Positions 54,868 through 62,684 of a stretch of DNA of 64,000 nucleotides are shown here, piece after piece. This DNA comes from Companilactobacillus nuruki (GTDB lineage Bacteria; Bacillota; Bacilli; Lactobacillales; Lactobacillaceae). Location: positions 62,001-126,000 of the forward strand of contig NZ_NIPR01000004.1 of assembly GCF_002872255.1 (NCBI RefSeq). The letters are read 5' to 3'. The translations under genes were made by a program, and so were the position numbers. The notes below the pieces were generated by a model that had not been told where the DNA came from, ran no database searches, and saw only the letters and a program-made list of their open reading frames with translations. Every line of letters begins with the position of its first letter. Position 1 is the first letter of the stretch.

Positions 54868-56241
54868 TTAAAAATCTTTTTCACCCAAAGCATGTTGAGC
54901 GGCAATATTTAAAATACTCCATTGTCTATCAAATCCTGGTTGGAAGAAGAAGTCAGCATCTGCCAAATCTTCAAGAGTTAATTTATGTTGAATTGCTAAT
55001 GCTAAAACATTTCCTTGTGCAGTCACATCATATGTTGAAAGAACCGATCCGCCCAAAATGATATGTGAGCTAGGATCAAAGAATAGTTGCACATATACCA
55101 TTGGATTATTTTTTCCAGTAGGTACATAAGCTGGTCTCAAACTGCCTTGGTAGAATGATTTCTTAATTTCAACATTAGAACGTTGAGCAGTGAAGCTATT
55201 CAAACCACTTTCGGCAAAATGATAGTCAAAAACGCTAAGTGCTGATGAGCCAACAACCCCACTAAATGGAAGCGAAGGTGTTTCTTCAAATAGATGTTTA
55301 ACAACATATCTAGCTTCACGGCGAGCAACCGTTGCTAAAGCAATGGGAACATGATTATTGGCTGGAATTGAAAAGGCTAACGTAGCATCACCAATAGCAT
55401 AAATATCATTTTGGTTTGTTTGTAAATATTCATTAGTCTTGATCCAACCACGATTATCCAACTCAACTATATCCTTGAGCCAATCAGTATTTGGTTGGAC
55501 TCCGGCTGCTTGAATGACCAAATCGCTTGGATATTCTCCTTGATCAGTCTTTACACTAGTAACAAGTTCTTTTCCAGAATATTCTTTGATATTAACCCCC
55601 GTTACGACTTTCACACCCTTCTCTTCAAGGTGCTTTTGAATAACATCAGTCATTTCTTTATCAAGGTAAGTTCCTAATGGTCGATCGATCACATCAAGAA
55701 TCGTAACATTTTTACCAGCCTTCACACTGGCTTCAGCAGCCTCGATACCAATATAACCTGCTCCTACTATTGTTATATTTTTTACACTAGTATCTTCAAG
55801 TTTTGATTTAATTTGTTTGGCCCAATCGTAGCCACGCATTAAAAAGACATTCTTTAAATCATTTCCGGGTACGGGAATAGACTTAGGAGTTACACCTGGA
55901 CTTAAAATCAACTTATCATATGAGTATTCTTGACTACTATTGTCTTTAACATTAAGAGCAGTAATAGTTTTCTTATTAGAATCAATCTTTGTAACTTGAT
56001 GATTATTTAGAATTTGGACGTTTTTATCTTCAGAGAATTCCGCTGGACTGAAATTACGAACATCGTTAACATCTGTCACACTATTTTCCAAATATAATTC
56101 CATACCACAGGACATAAATGATACAAAATCCCCGGCCTCAAACAGTTTGATATCAATATCTTTATAACGCTTCAATAATTCCAAAATAGATTGATGCCCA
56201 CCATGTGATGCACCTACAATAACAACTTTAGTTTTTGACAT
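54868..56241 (-). CDS. NADH oxidase-like FAD/NAD(P)-dependent oxidoreductase
   Basis: A 457-residue flavoprotein of the NADH oxidase/peroxidase/CoA-disulfide reductase family. It has an FAD-binding N-terminus (VVIVGASHGG), the redox Cys in FMSCGM (about 45), a second dinucleotide fold ITIVGAGYIGIEAA (about 155-170) and IYAIGDA. In lactobacilli such enzymes usually reduce O2 to water and regenerate NAD+. NADH peroxidase is an alternative. ATG 56241 with GGAGG upstream; a strong promoter lies 41-70 bp upstream. Confidence 0.88.
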   Translation of the reverse strand: MSKTKVVIVGASHGGHQSILELLKRYKDIDIKLFEAGDFVSFMSCGMELYLENSVTDVNDVRNFSPAEFSEDKNVQILNNHQVTKIDSNKKTITALNVKDNSSQEYSYDKLILSPGVTPKSIPVPGNDLKNVFLMRGYDWAKQIKSKLEDTSVKNITIVGAGYIGIEAAEASVKAGKNVTILDVIDRPLGTYLDKEMTDVIQKHLEEKGVKVVTGVNIKEYSGKELVTSVKTDQGEYPSDLVIQAAGVQPNTDWLKDIVELDNRGWIKTNEYLQTNQNDIYAIGDATLAFSIPANNHVPIALATVARREARYVVKHLFEETPSLPFSGVVGSSALSVFDYHFAESGLNSFTAQRSNVEIKKSFYQGSLRPAYVPTGKNNPMVYVQLFFDPSSHIILGGSVLSTYDVTAQGNVLALAIQHKLTLEDLADADFFFQPGFDRQWSILNIAAQHALGEKDF

Positions 56242-56281
56242 AAAACAACCTCCGCTTCTTAATAAGAATCATTACAATGTA

Positions 56282-56310
56282 AGAATAGTTCTTGATAGTC
56301 TCAATGTCAA
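56282..56310 (-). promoter_or_regulatory. Promoter of the NADH oxidase-like gene
   Basis: A perfect TTGACA (56310-56305), a 17-bp spacer and TATTCT (56287-56282) on the minus strand. A second TTGACA lies farther up. Confidence 0.65.
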
Positions 56311-56340
56311 TTAATAACTTAATCTACATGTGTCAATATC

Positions 56341-56354
56341 TTAGTCTAGACTAA
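56341..56354. promoter_or_regulatory. Perfect 14-bp palindrome, operator candidate
   Basis: TTAGTCTAGACTAA is a perfect palindrome, 31 bp upstream of the NADH oxidase -35 box. No T-run follows, so it is unlikely to be a terminator for the lipoprotein gene. The binding protein is unknown. Confidence 0.35.
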
Positions 56355-56400
56355 ATTAAAAAATCATTACGAAGTCGCTTGAATCAAGGGTTCTTTCAAA

Positions 56401-57177
56401 TCAATTCTGTTCATTTAATTTATTAGTCAATTTCAATATATTTCTAACTTTGCTTCTATTCTCGGGAAGGTAAAATGCAGGATTATTTATTTTATATTCA
56501 TTATCTTTTTTTATCCAAAAAATTACTTCTGGATTTTCCAAAACATAAAAGTTTTTAGTTGTTAATCCATATTTTTTATATGTTGCTTGCTGTGTCTTAT
56601 TATCTGGACTATAAAGTTTTATTCCAGCAATAAACTTGCTACCAATTTTAGGAATCGGTTTAGTAGAAATACTAGAATAAACAATTGTCTTTGGATTAGG
56701 TACACCAAACTGAGAACCAACAAAGTCGCCGTCAAGGCTACGAAAATAGTCCTCTGACTTAGCTAGTCCACCTGAAAACTCAGTTTTGATGGTTCTTCCT
56801 TTCAAAGACTTATCGCCACTAATAACGTTTTGTACATAAACTGTTCCCTTGGTCTCGGTAACCACTTTTCGTCCAAATTCCGATTGTAGGTTCAATACTT
56901 GACCTACAATAACGTTTTGATTGCCGTCCTTCAAACGTTGCAAGGACATTGTCGAATCATCATAACCACTGGGAATCTTTAATATTTCTTTATCATAATT
57001 AGGATCGTTTACATCCTTAGCTGACTTGATTCGTTTATTCCAGACCTTACGATTCTTTTTAATTAACTCGGAGCGTTTTTGTTGTTCAGCTTGTTGATTG
57101 GTTAAATTTTGATTCAATCCACAGCTTGTTAACAAGCCCAAGCTGAGAATCAACATCCCCCATATTAATTTCTTCAT
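56401..57177 (-). CDS. Lipoprotein of unknown function
   Basis: A 258-residue lipoprotein with KK, a hydrophobic core and lipobox LTSC (Cys about 19). The rest is a basic, soluble extracellular domain I do not recognise, with a beta-rich centre (VIVGQVLNLQSEFG; GTVYVQNVISGDKSLKG). ATG 57177 with AAGGAGA upstream. It follows a small membrane protein gene by 35 bp, probably one operon. Confidence 0.7.
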   Translation of the reverse strand: MKKLIWGMLILSLGLLTSCGLNQNLTNQQAEQQKRSELIKKNRKVWNKRIKSAKDVNDPNYDKEILKIPSGYDDSTMSLQRLKDGNQNVIVGQVLNLQSEFGRKVVTETKGTVYVQNVISGDKSLKGRTIKTEFSGGLAKSEDYFRSLDGDFVGSQFGVPNPKTIVYSSISTKPIPKIGSKFIAGIKLYSPDNKTQQATYKKYGLTTKNFYVLENPEVIFWIKKDNEYKINNPAFYLPENRSKVRNILKLTNKLNEQN

Positions 57178-57212
57178 TCTAAAGAATCTCCTTAGTGATC
57201 TTTTGATCTAAA

Positions 57213-57545
57213 TTAAAGATTTTGCCCCTTTTTGAATTGCCTAGCTATAAACATTGTAATTGCCGTTAAAAGTGCTGCCATTAAAGCAAGAACAATCAAA
57301 GATGATAAATTATCATATCCACCAGTAATTATCATATAAATAAAAAAAACTACGAAATCAATTGATATTGCATACTTATCTTTAATTTGAGTAGTCACTG
57401 GGATAAGTGCTAATAAGAACATCAAAAAGATCTCCCAAGGAAAATTATTTAAAATTGGCTTGTTTTGAAATAAGTTTATTCCTACTTCAATCAATAACCA
57501 AAACCCAATAAACACCAAAAAATTTCTAATAACTTGATTCTTCAT
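57213..57545 (-). CDS. Small membrane protein of unknown function
   Basis: A 110-residue protein with four hydrophobic segments (about 8-24, 33-50, 58-75, 79-101) and a basic C-terminus (ARQFKKGQ), so both ends are probably cytosolic. No family recognised. It sits directly upstream of the lipoprotein gene and may act with it at the membrane. Confidence 0.65.
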   Translation of the reverse strand: MKNQVIRNFLVFIGFWLLIEVGINLFQNKPILNNFPWEIFLMFLLALIPVTTQIKDKYAISIDFVVFFIYMIITGGYDNLSSLIVLALMAALLTAITMFIARQFKKGQNL

Positions 57546-57747
57546 ATACTCTCACTTTCTAGAATTTACTTGTTTAAAGTTAACATATTTTTAAAATTCA
57601 ACTCAATCTCAAAATAATTGAAAATTCAATATACCCTTATAAATAGTTATTTGAACTTTTATTTTGATAGATTCAATGTAGCATAATTTTATTTCAATGT
57701 CTTTTGCTTGATCTTAAAATCAAATCCGACTAACTTTAGCATAATTT

Positions 57748-57790
57748 CAAAAAAAGATACCAGCTCAATGATTATTGAACTAGTATCTTT
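57748..57790 (-). terminator. Terminator after the MMPL gene
   Basis: AAAGATACTAGTTCAAT pairs with ATTGAGCTGGTATCTTT (wobble pairs) around AATC, followed by seven T residues on the minus strand. The rest of the 57546-57825 gap shows no gene. Confidence 0.85.
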
Positions 57791-57825
57791 CTTTAAACTA
57801 TTCGTATTTTGTAACAACTTATAAA

Positions 57826-60800
57826 TTATTTTTCAGTTTCCGTACTATCATTATCAGATTTTTCATTACTTGGCGTCTTAATTCGATAAAGACGTTTTTC
57901 ATGCCACATAGTCATACTGATCAAGGCAGATAACGTCAATGGCAAAATGACAACCAGAATTATCAAACCAAAGATAACTCCTAAAGCAACTTGTATCAAA
58001 GTTGTTACGCCGGATGGAATCAATGCTGCAAAAGTACCGCTTAAGATGATAGCCGCTGAAATTACAACAGTTCCAATAGCAGTAGCTGCATTAAGCATTC
58101 GATCCTTCAAATCTGGCATTGGTTCATCCTTGAAACGAACCATTAAGAATATACTATAATCTACTCCTAAGGCCATCAACATTATAAAAGTGAAGAATGG
58201 TGTATTCCAGCTAAGTAAATTATCACCTAGGACTAGTTTTGAAAACATTCTCGTGATCCCCATTGAAACTTCATAGGCTAATAGCAATGTTCCAATAATA
58301 GTCATCGGTTGCAAAATAGATTCAGTTACAACAATCAAGGCTATTCCAATACCTATTGTCATAATCAAAGCTGTTCTTCCGAAGTCACCATTGGCAAGTT
58401 TTCTCAAATCGTTATTTTGTGATGTTTGACCACCTACAGCCACTTTAGAACCCTTCAAGGCACCATGCTTCAACTGTGCTTTCATATCTGATTGAATCGT
58501 CTTCAATTGCTTTGAGGTTGTTTCACTATTAGGGTCACCTTTAAAGACAATTGTTAGTTGAGCAATTTTCCGATCTTTATTCATATAAGTATCAAGTGCT
58601 GGTTTAAAGGCTTCAGACTTAATTGTATTCTTTGGCAGGTAGAAAGTATCACCAACATATGATTTACGCAATCCATCTAAATAAGTCTTCATTGTTGTAT
58701 TTCCAGCTGCGATGCTGTCTAATCCGTCATTTGCAGAAGACAGACCTGATTCTAATTCTGTTACCTCAGAGCTCATTTGTTTTAATTGAGTATTCATTTG
58801 TTGAACACCACTGTTAACTGTTGTAGCTCCACTGGCAACACTGCTGGCACCACCAGTTAGAGTAGAATTAGAATTTACTAAAGTATTAGTTCCACTGGCC
58901 AAGGTTGACATCCCTGAGGTTAAAGTTGGGATTTGATTATTTAACTGACTCATTCCAGAAGACAATGCACTTGATCCTGTGTTTAGTTGACTAATTACTG
59001 TCTGCAATTGTGTTATCTCACTAGCTGTAGTTGAAGTATCTTGACCACTGTTTTGAAGTAAAGCCATTAATTGGCTAGCCTGAGTTGATAATGAGCTGAC
59101 TTGAGATTGCAATTGTGACATTCCTGAAGACAATTGTTCTGAGCTACTTGTCAAAGTAGAAACTCCACTAGTCAATGTTGGCAATTGACTATTAGCACTC
59201 TGTAACCCACTGTTAATGCTAGAAACTCCAGCAGTATATTCATCAACACCACTAGATAATTCTTGGGCACCAGCCTGTAATTCACTAGTTCCATCGGCTA
59301 ATTCTTGAACCTGGGCCGTACTGCCACTTATATTAGCACTCTGTAATTGAGAACTAGCTGAATTCAATCCTGATTTAATTTTTTCCAAACCTTTAGTAGA
59401 TGTATCTAATCCTTTGGTAATACTTACCAATTGATTCTTAAGATACATACTCTTAATTTTATTTCCACCCGGTTGAGTAGCAGAGGTCACAGTCTTAACC
59501 CCTGGTTCTTTTTGAAGATAATTAGTCAAATCATCAATGGCGGCTAATTTGGCTTGAGTCGTCATCTTTGAACTACTTTCAATATAAACTGTTGCCGGAG
59601 CCGACATCCCTTTACTAAAGTGTCTTTGGATTACTTCGTACCCTTTTTTTGCTTGATAAGTGTCTGGTATCTCATCAGCATTATTAAAGTTCAAAGTAGA
59701 ACTACTATTAACCAAAAATGGTACGGCCGCAATCGCAATAATACCAATAATCACAACCGGATATGCTAAAGCTGTGCGAGAAAGTCCATACCAGATTCGA
59801 CTCTTTCCGCCTCCAGCTGTAACTTTGCTAGGCCAAAACATCTTTTCACCTAATATTTGCATGAAGAACATGTTCAGCGTTAACAAAACTGCTAATAATA
59901 CTAAAACACCAATCGCAACACCGACGGCACTACGATAGAAAGAAAACTTAGCCAAAGAAAGTACCGAAAAACCGATCAAAACTGAAATTCCACTATATAA
60001 AATAGTCCTACCGCCATGTTTTTCAGCATCCCAAGCGGCTTCTGACGCCGATAGTCCTCGAGCTAATGCTCCCTTGAAATAGTTATATAGTAAAATATTA
60101 TAATCTGTTCCGATTCCAAACAAAACAACCACTAAAAATACTTGTGTAAAGTTAGAAATTGGAAAATCTACTTTTTGAGCTAAATTCATTACAATACTCA
60201 ATGATGTAACAAAGGCAACACCAACGTTCAACAATGAAATTAATGGAACGATTGGCGAACGGAAAACTAAGATCAAAACAATAAAAATAAAGATAATTGC
60301 AATAACTTCGGTCTTTTGGATTCCCTTCTCAGTTACCGTCGAAAACTCATCATTTAAAGCATCCGATCCAGTTACATATGTTTTAATACCTGATACTTGT
60401 AACTGTTTTTGTAATTCTTTAACTTGTTGTCCAACCGAATTATTTTTCTTAACCGTTACTTGAGCCAATTGTGTTGCTTTATCTTTAGCAATCAATTGCT
60501 TTTTAGTTTCGGCATTATCACTTGGACCCATTACATTAGTTATCTTAAGTAACTTTTTATTACTCAATTCATTTAACTTCGTGTTAATTTTGTCTGATTG
60601 AGATTTAGTTAATTTGCCACTAGACTTATTGTCAAAAACAACCGTATAAGTTCGTACCGATTTATTGCCATTAGCCTTCTTCTCTATCTTCGAAGCTTGC
60701 TGACTTTCAGTATAACTTGGTAAAGTGATATTACCTTTGTTTCTGACTAGTTGAGATACATTGGGCATTGCAAATACTGCAATCAAAACAACAATGATCC

Positions 60801-60843
60801 ATCCAATCAAAGCAGCGGCATATTTATTATTTATCTTCCGCAT
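57826..60843 (-). CDS. MMPL-family transporter with YhgE-like coiled-coil loop
   Basis: A 1005-residue RND-type exporter with two sets of six membrane helices (MMPL halves at about 175-375 and 820-985). The loop between them contains repeated LxSGxxxLxxG helices (about 490-720), as in YhgE/Pip proteins. Such exporters move lipids, peptides or drugs across the membrane. The cytosolic tail is charged. ATG 60843. Divergent from a TetR regulator gene that probably controls it. Confidence 0.87.
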   Translation of the reverse strand: MRKINNKYAAALIGWIIVVLIAVFAMPNVSQLVRNKGNITLPSYTESQQASKIEKKANGNKSVRTYTVVFDNKSSGKLTKSQSDKINTKLNELSNKKLLKITNVMGPSDNAETKKQLIAKDKATQLAQVTVKKNNSVGQQVKELQKQLQVSGIKTYVTGSDALNDEFSTVTEKGIQKTEVIAIIFIFIVLILVFRSPIVPLISLLNVGVAFVTSLSIVMNLAQKVDFPISNFTQVFLVVVLFGIGTDYNILLYNYFKGALARGLSASEAAWDAEKHGGRTILYSGISVLIGFSVLSLAKFSFYRSAVGVAIGVLVLLAVLLTLNMFFMQILGEKMFWPSKVTAGGGKSRIWYGLSRTALAYPVVIIGIIAIAAVPFLVNSSSTLNFNNADEIPDTYQAKKGYEVIQRHFSKGMSAPATVYIESSSKMTTQAKLAAIDDLTNYLQKEPGVKTVTSATQPGGNKIKSMYLKNQLVSITKGLDTSTKGLEKIKSGLNSASSQLQSANISGSTAQVQELADGTSELQAGAQELSSGVDEYTAGVSSINSGLQSANSQLPTLTSGVSTLTSSSEQLSSGMSQLQSQVSSLSTQASQLMALLQNSGQDTSTTASEITQLQTVISQLNTGSSALSSGMSQLNNQIPTLTSGMSTLASGTNTLVNSNSTLTGGASSVASGATTVNSGVQQMNTQLKQMSSEVTELESGLSSANDGLDSIAAGNTTMKTYLDGLRKSYVGDTFYLPKNTIKSEAFKPALDTYMNKDRKIAQLTIVFKGDPNSETTSKQLKTIQSDMKAQLKHGALKGSKVAVGGQTSQNNDLRKLANGDFGRTALIMTIGIGIALIVVTESILQPMTIIGTLLLAYEVSMGITRMFSKLVLGDNLLSWNTPFFTFIMLMALGVDYSIFLMVRFKDEPMPDLKDRMLNAATAIGTVVISAAIILSGTFAALIPSGVTTLIQVALGVIFGLIILVVILPLTLSALISMTMWHEKRLYRIKTPSNEKSDNDSTETEK

Positions 60844-61042
60844 CTTGATGTCTCCTCATAATATGAATACCATATAGAAATTTTCAGAAAATACATTGAT
60901 TATAATAATTTTTCCGTTGTTATGATACAAGAGACAAATTTTAGATATTAGCTTATATTTAGACAATATTTAGCTTTTGTAAAAATTAAACGTTTTCATG
61001 TATGCTAAAATAAAGATAAACAGAATTCTAGGGGAAAATAAT
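60844..61042. promoter_or_regulatory. Divergent region between MMPL and TetR genes
   Basis: The gap holds three near-copies of ATATTTAGC (about 60948-60974), a possible repressor-binding repeat. A plus-strand promoter candidate is TTGTAA, 18 bp, TATGCT near 60977-61006. TATAAT-like hexamers lie on the minus strand. Confidence 0.35.
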
Positions 61043-61618
61043 ATGAAAATAGATGTAACTAAACATCTAACAATGGGGGCAAAGAGAACCTTAAAGGCTT
61101 TTCGTGTTGCCATGTTTGAACTATTAAGGGAAAAAGATTTTGATAAAATAACCGTCAATGATATCTGTCAAAAGGGTGAGTATCCAAGAGCCACCTTCTA
61201 CAACTACTTTGACGATAAACTTGATCTTCTAAAATATCTTTGGTCATATATTGCTAAGGATATTTTGTCGCAACTACCCGATGATAAACAAAATGATGCA
61301 AATTTGATTAAAATATTTAATCTTTTGGTTCAATTTTTTCATGAGAATACTGCATTATTGGCGAATATTAAACAAAGCAACGGAGCTGACTCACATCTCT
61401 GGCATAATCTGGCAGGATATTTGAAACATGAAGCCAATCGCATTGTCTATCAGAATTGTTCAATTGATTCTAAACCGAGCATTCCAGCCAAATTATTATC
61501 ACGATTTTATAGCGATCTAATTATTGGAATGTTGGAGTGGTGCCTGTTTGAAGAACCTAATATCCAGTTAAAAATTGCTGATGAATATTTACTAAAATTA
61601 TTACATAACGATTTATGA
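61043..61618 (+). CDS. TetR/AcrR-family regulator
   Basis: A 191-residue regulator; ATG 61043 lies seven bases after AGGGGA (MKIDVTKHLT). The N-terminal helix-turn-helix is the TetR type (FDKITVNDICQKGEYPRATFYNYFDDK, shown as separate motifs ITVNDIC and ATFYNYF). The C-terminal ligand domain is not specific. As a divergent neighbour of the MMPL exporter, it most likely represses that gene until a ligand binds. Confidence 0.85.
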   Translation: MKIDVTKHLTMGAKRTLKAFRVAMFELLREKDFDKITVNDICQKGEYPRATFYNYFDDKLDLLKYLWSYIAKDILSQLPDDKQNDANLIKIFNLLVQFFHENTALLANIKQSNGADSHLWHNLAGYLKHEANRIVYQNCSIDSKPSIPAKLLSRFYSDLIIGMLEWCLFEEPNIQLKIADEYLLKLLHNDL

Positions 61619-61621
61619 TAT

Positions 61622-61659
61622 AAAAATAGAAGGATGGGATTAATCCCATCCTTCTATTT
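61622..61659. terminator. Bidirectional terminator between TetR and RRNPP-type genes
   Basis: AAATAGAAGGATGGGATT and its exact complement (18 bp) form a perfect palindrome. It overlaps the last codons and stop of the RRNPP-type gene; T residues follow on the minus strand. Confidence 0.8.
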
Positions 61660-62470
61660 CTTTAGCTATTTTATCGTGTTGTACAGCAAGTGCTGTGTAA
61701 TAAGCCATATTCTTGTATTTCTCATAGTTTTTGCTGTCATGCTTTGAAATTGCCAATGACATGTAAAATTCATCTAGGAAGTACATTCTGCCGTTCTTTT
61801 TAGCATATTCTATCCCACGGTGAATAATTTGAGACGTTAATTCCCGTTTGCCAAGTTTAGCAAATGCCAATCCTAATTCCTTACATAGATATAGAATTTC
61901 GAAATCCTTCGCATTAGAGAAATTAAAGTTTTCTTTGATAGCATCATAAACTATTTTGAAATAATATTCGGACATTTCGATATTATCTTGTTCCAAGCAA
62001 ACTTTTCCTTTGATCAAAAATGATAGCATAGTATATATATTATCATTATCCATTTTTGTTTCTAAATTAATTTTATCAAGATTAAAAGAAGCATCTTCTA
62101 GCTTGCCCGCTCTGAAATCTACAATAGCCTCGATAAGATGTAATTGCGCCATATCCTCTTTATTAACATTCTTTTTAACTAAGGCCAATTTTTCTTCCAA
62201 GTCAGATGTATCATCTAGAACAGCATCCTGCTCGATATTATCTAATACATAAGTCTTTTCTCTTTGATAATCACTAGAAAAATCACTAAAAATTTGATCT
62301 AATGTCAAATCAAGTCGCTTACAAATTTTAATCAAAACTTCGATTTGCGGAGTCATATTATGTTTCTCAAGTTTACTAATAGTATTTTGATTACATAAAT
62401 CCTTTGCTAAATCGCTTTGTGTCAAATTCAAACTGCGTCTTTTATTGTATACAACAGAACCTAATAGCAT
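61640..62470 (-). CDS. RRNPP-type (PlcR/Rgg-like) helix-turn-helix regulator with TPR repeats
   Basis: A 276-residue regulator. Residues about 4-60 are an XRE helix-turn-helix (LTQSDLAKDLCNQNTISKLE). The C-terminal two-thirds are paired helices in TPR style, the layout of RRNPP regulators that bind short imported peptides. ATG 62470 with GAGGTGATT upstream. It is divergent from a 17-codon peptide gene and a GHKL kinase gene, so a peptide-sensing role is plausible, but ligand and targets are inference. Confidence 0.75.
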   Translation of the reverse strand: MLLGSVVYNKRRSLNLTQSDLAKDLCNQNTISKLEKHNMTPQIEVLIKICKRLDLTLDQIFSDFSSDYQREKTYVLDNIEQDAVLDDTSDLEEKLALVKKNVNKEDMAQLHLIEAIVDFRAGKLEDASFNLDKINLETKMDNDNIYTMLSFLIKGKVCLEQDNIEMSEYYFKIVYDAIKENFNFSNAKDFEILYLCKELGLAFAKLGKRELTSQIIHRGIEYAKKNGRMYFLDEFYMSLAISKHDSKNYEKYKNMAYYTALAVQHDKIAKEIEGWD

Positions 62471-62517
62471 CCAATCACCTCATAAATTACATGGTATAAT
62501 ATCTTTATTCTACCACT

Positions 62518-62550
62518 TAGGAGTATATTTTACCTTATAGGAACATTTTA
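62518..62550. promoter_or_regulatory. Direct repeat in the divergent RRNPP/peptide region
   Basis: TAGGAGTATATTTTA (62518) and TAGGAACATTTTA (62538) repeat with a 20-bp period, about two helical turns, between the two divergent genes. This fits a pair of sites for a LytTR-type or RRNPP regulator. A weak third TAG copy lies near 62556. Confidence 0.4.
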
Positions 62551-62596
62551 AAATTTAGTTTTCCTTTGTGATATTCTTAATGTGTGTAAAATATTA

Positions 62597-62602
62597 TATA
62601 AT
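62597..62602 (+). promoter_or_regulatory. -10 element of the peptide-kinase operon
   Basis: A perfect TATAAT lies 16 bp before the peptide start. The 17-bp-spaced -35 position reads TTCTTA, a weak match, as expected for an activator-dependent promoter. Confidence 0.45.
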
Positions 62603-62618
62603 GAATGAGGTGATTATA

Positions 62619-62672
62619 ATGGGTTTATTTACATTTTTCTTAGACTGGGGTCTACCAGGTTCTAACCACTAG
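62619..62672 (+). CDS. 17-residue peptide gene upstream of an AgrC-like kinase
   Basis: ATG 62619 opens 17 codons, MGLFTFFLDWGLPGSNH, then TAG. A clear ribosome site GAATGAGGTGATT precedes it. The stop overlaps the AGGAGG ribosome site of the following kinase gene, so the peptide is truly in front of the kinase and coupled to it. It has a hydrophobic N-half and a polar C-tail; no cysteine, no double-glycine leader and no lysine or arginine. It could be a signalling pheromone for the kinase or the divergent RRNPP regulator, or only a leader for coupling. No match to known families recognised. Confidence 0.6.
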   Translation: MGLFTFFLDWGLPGSNH

Positions 62673-62684
62673 GAGGCAATATTT

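Noticed and set aside
60960-61010. cre site before the TetR gene (AAACGTTTTCAT)
   Set aside because: Only the right half fits; the TG of the left half is absent, so two conserved positions fail.
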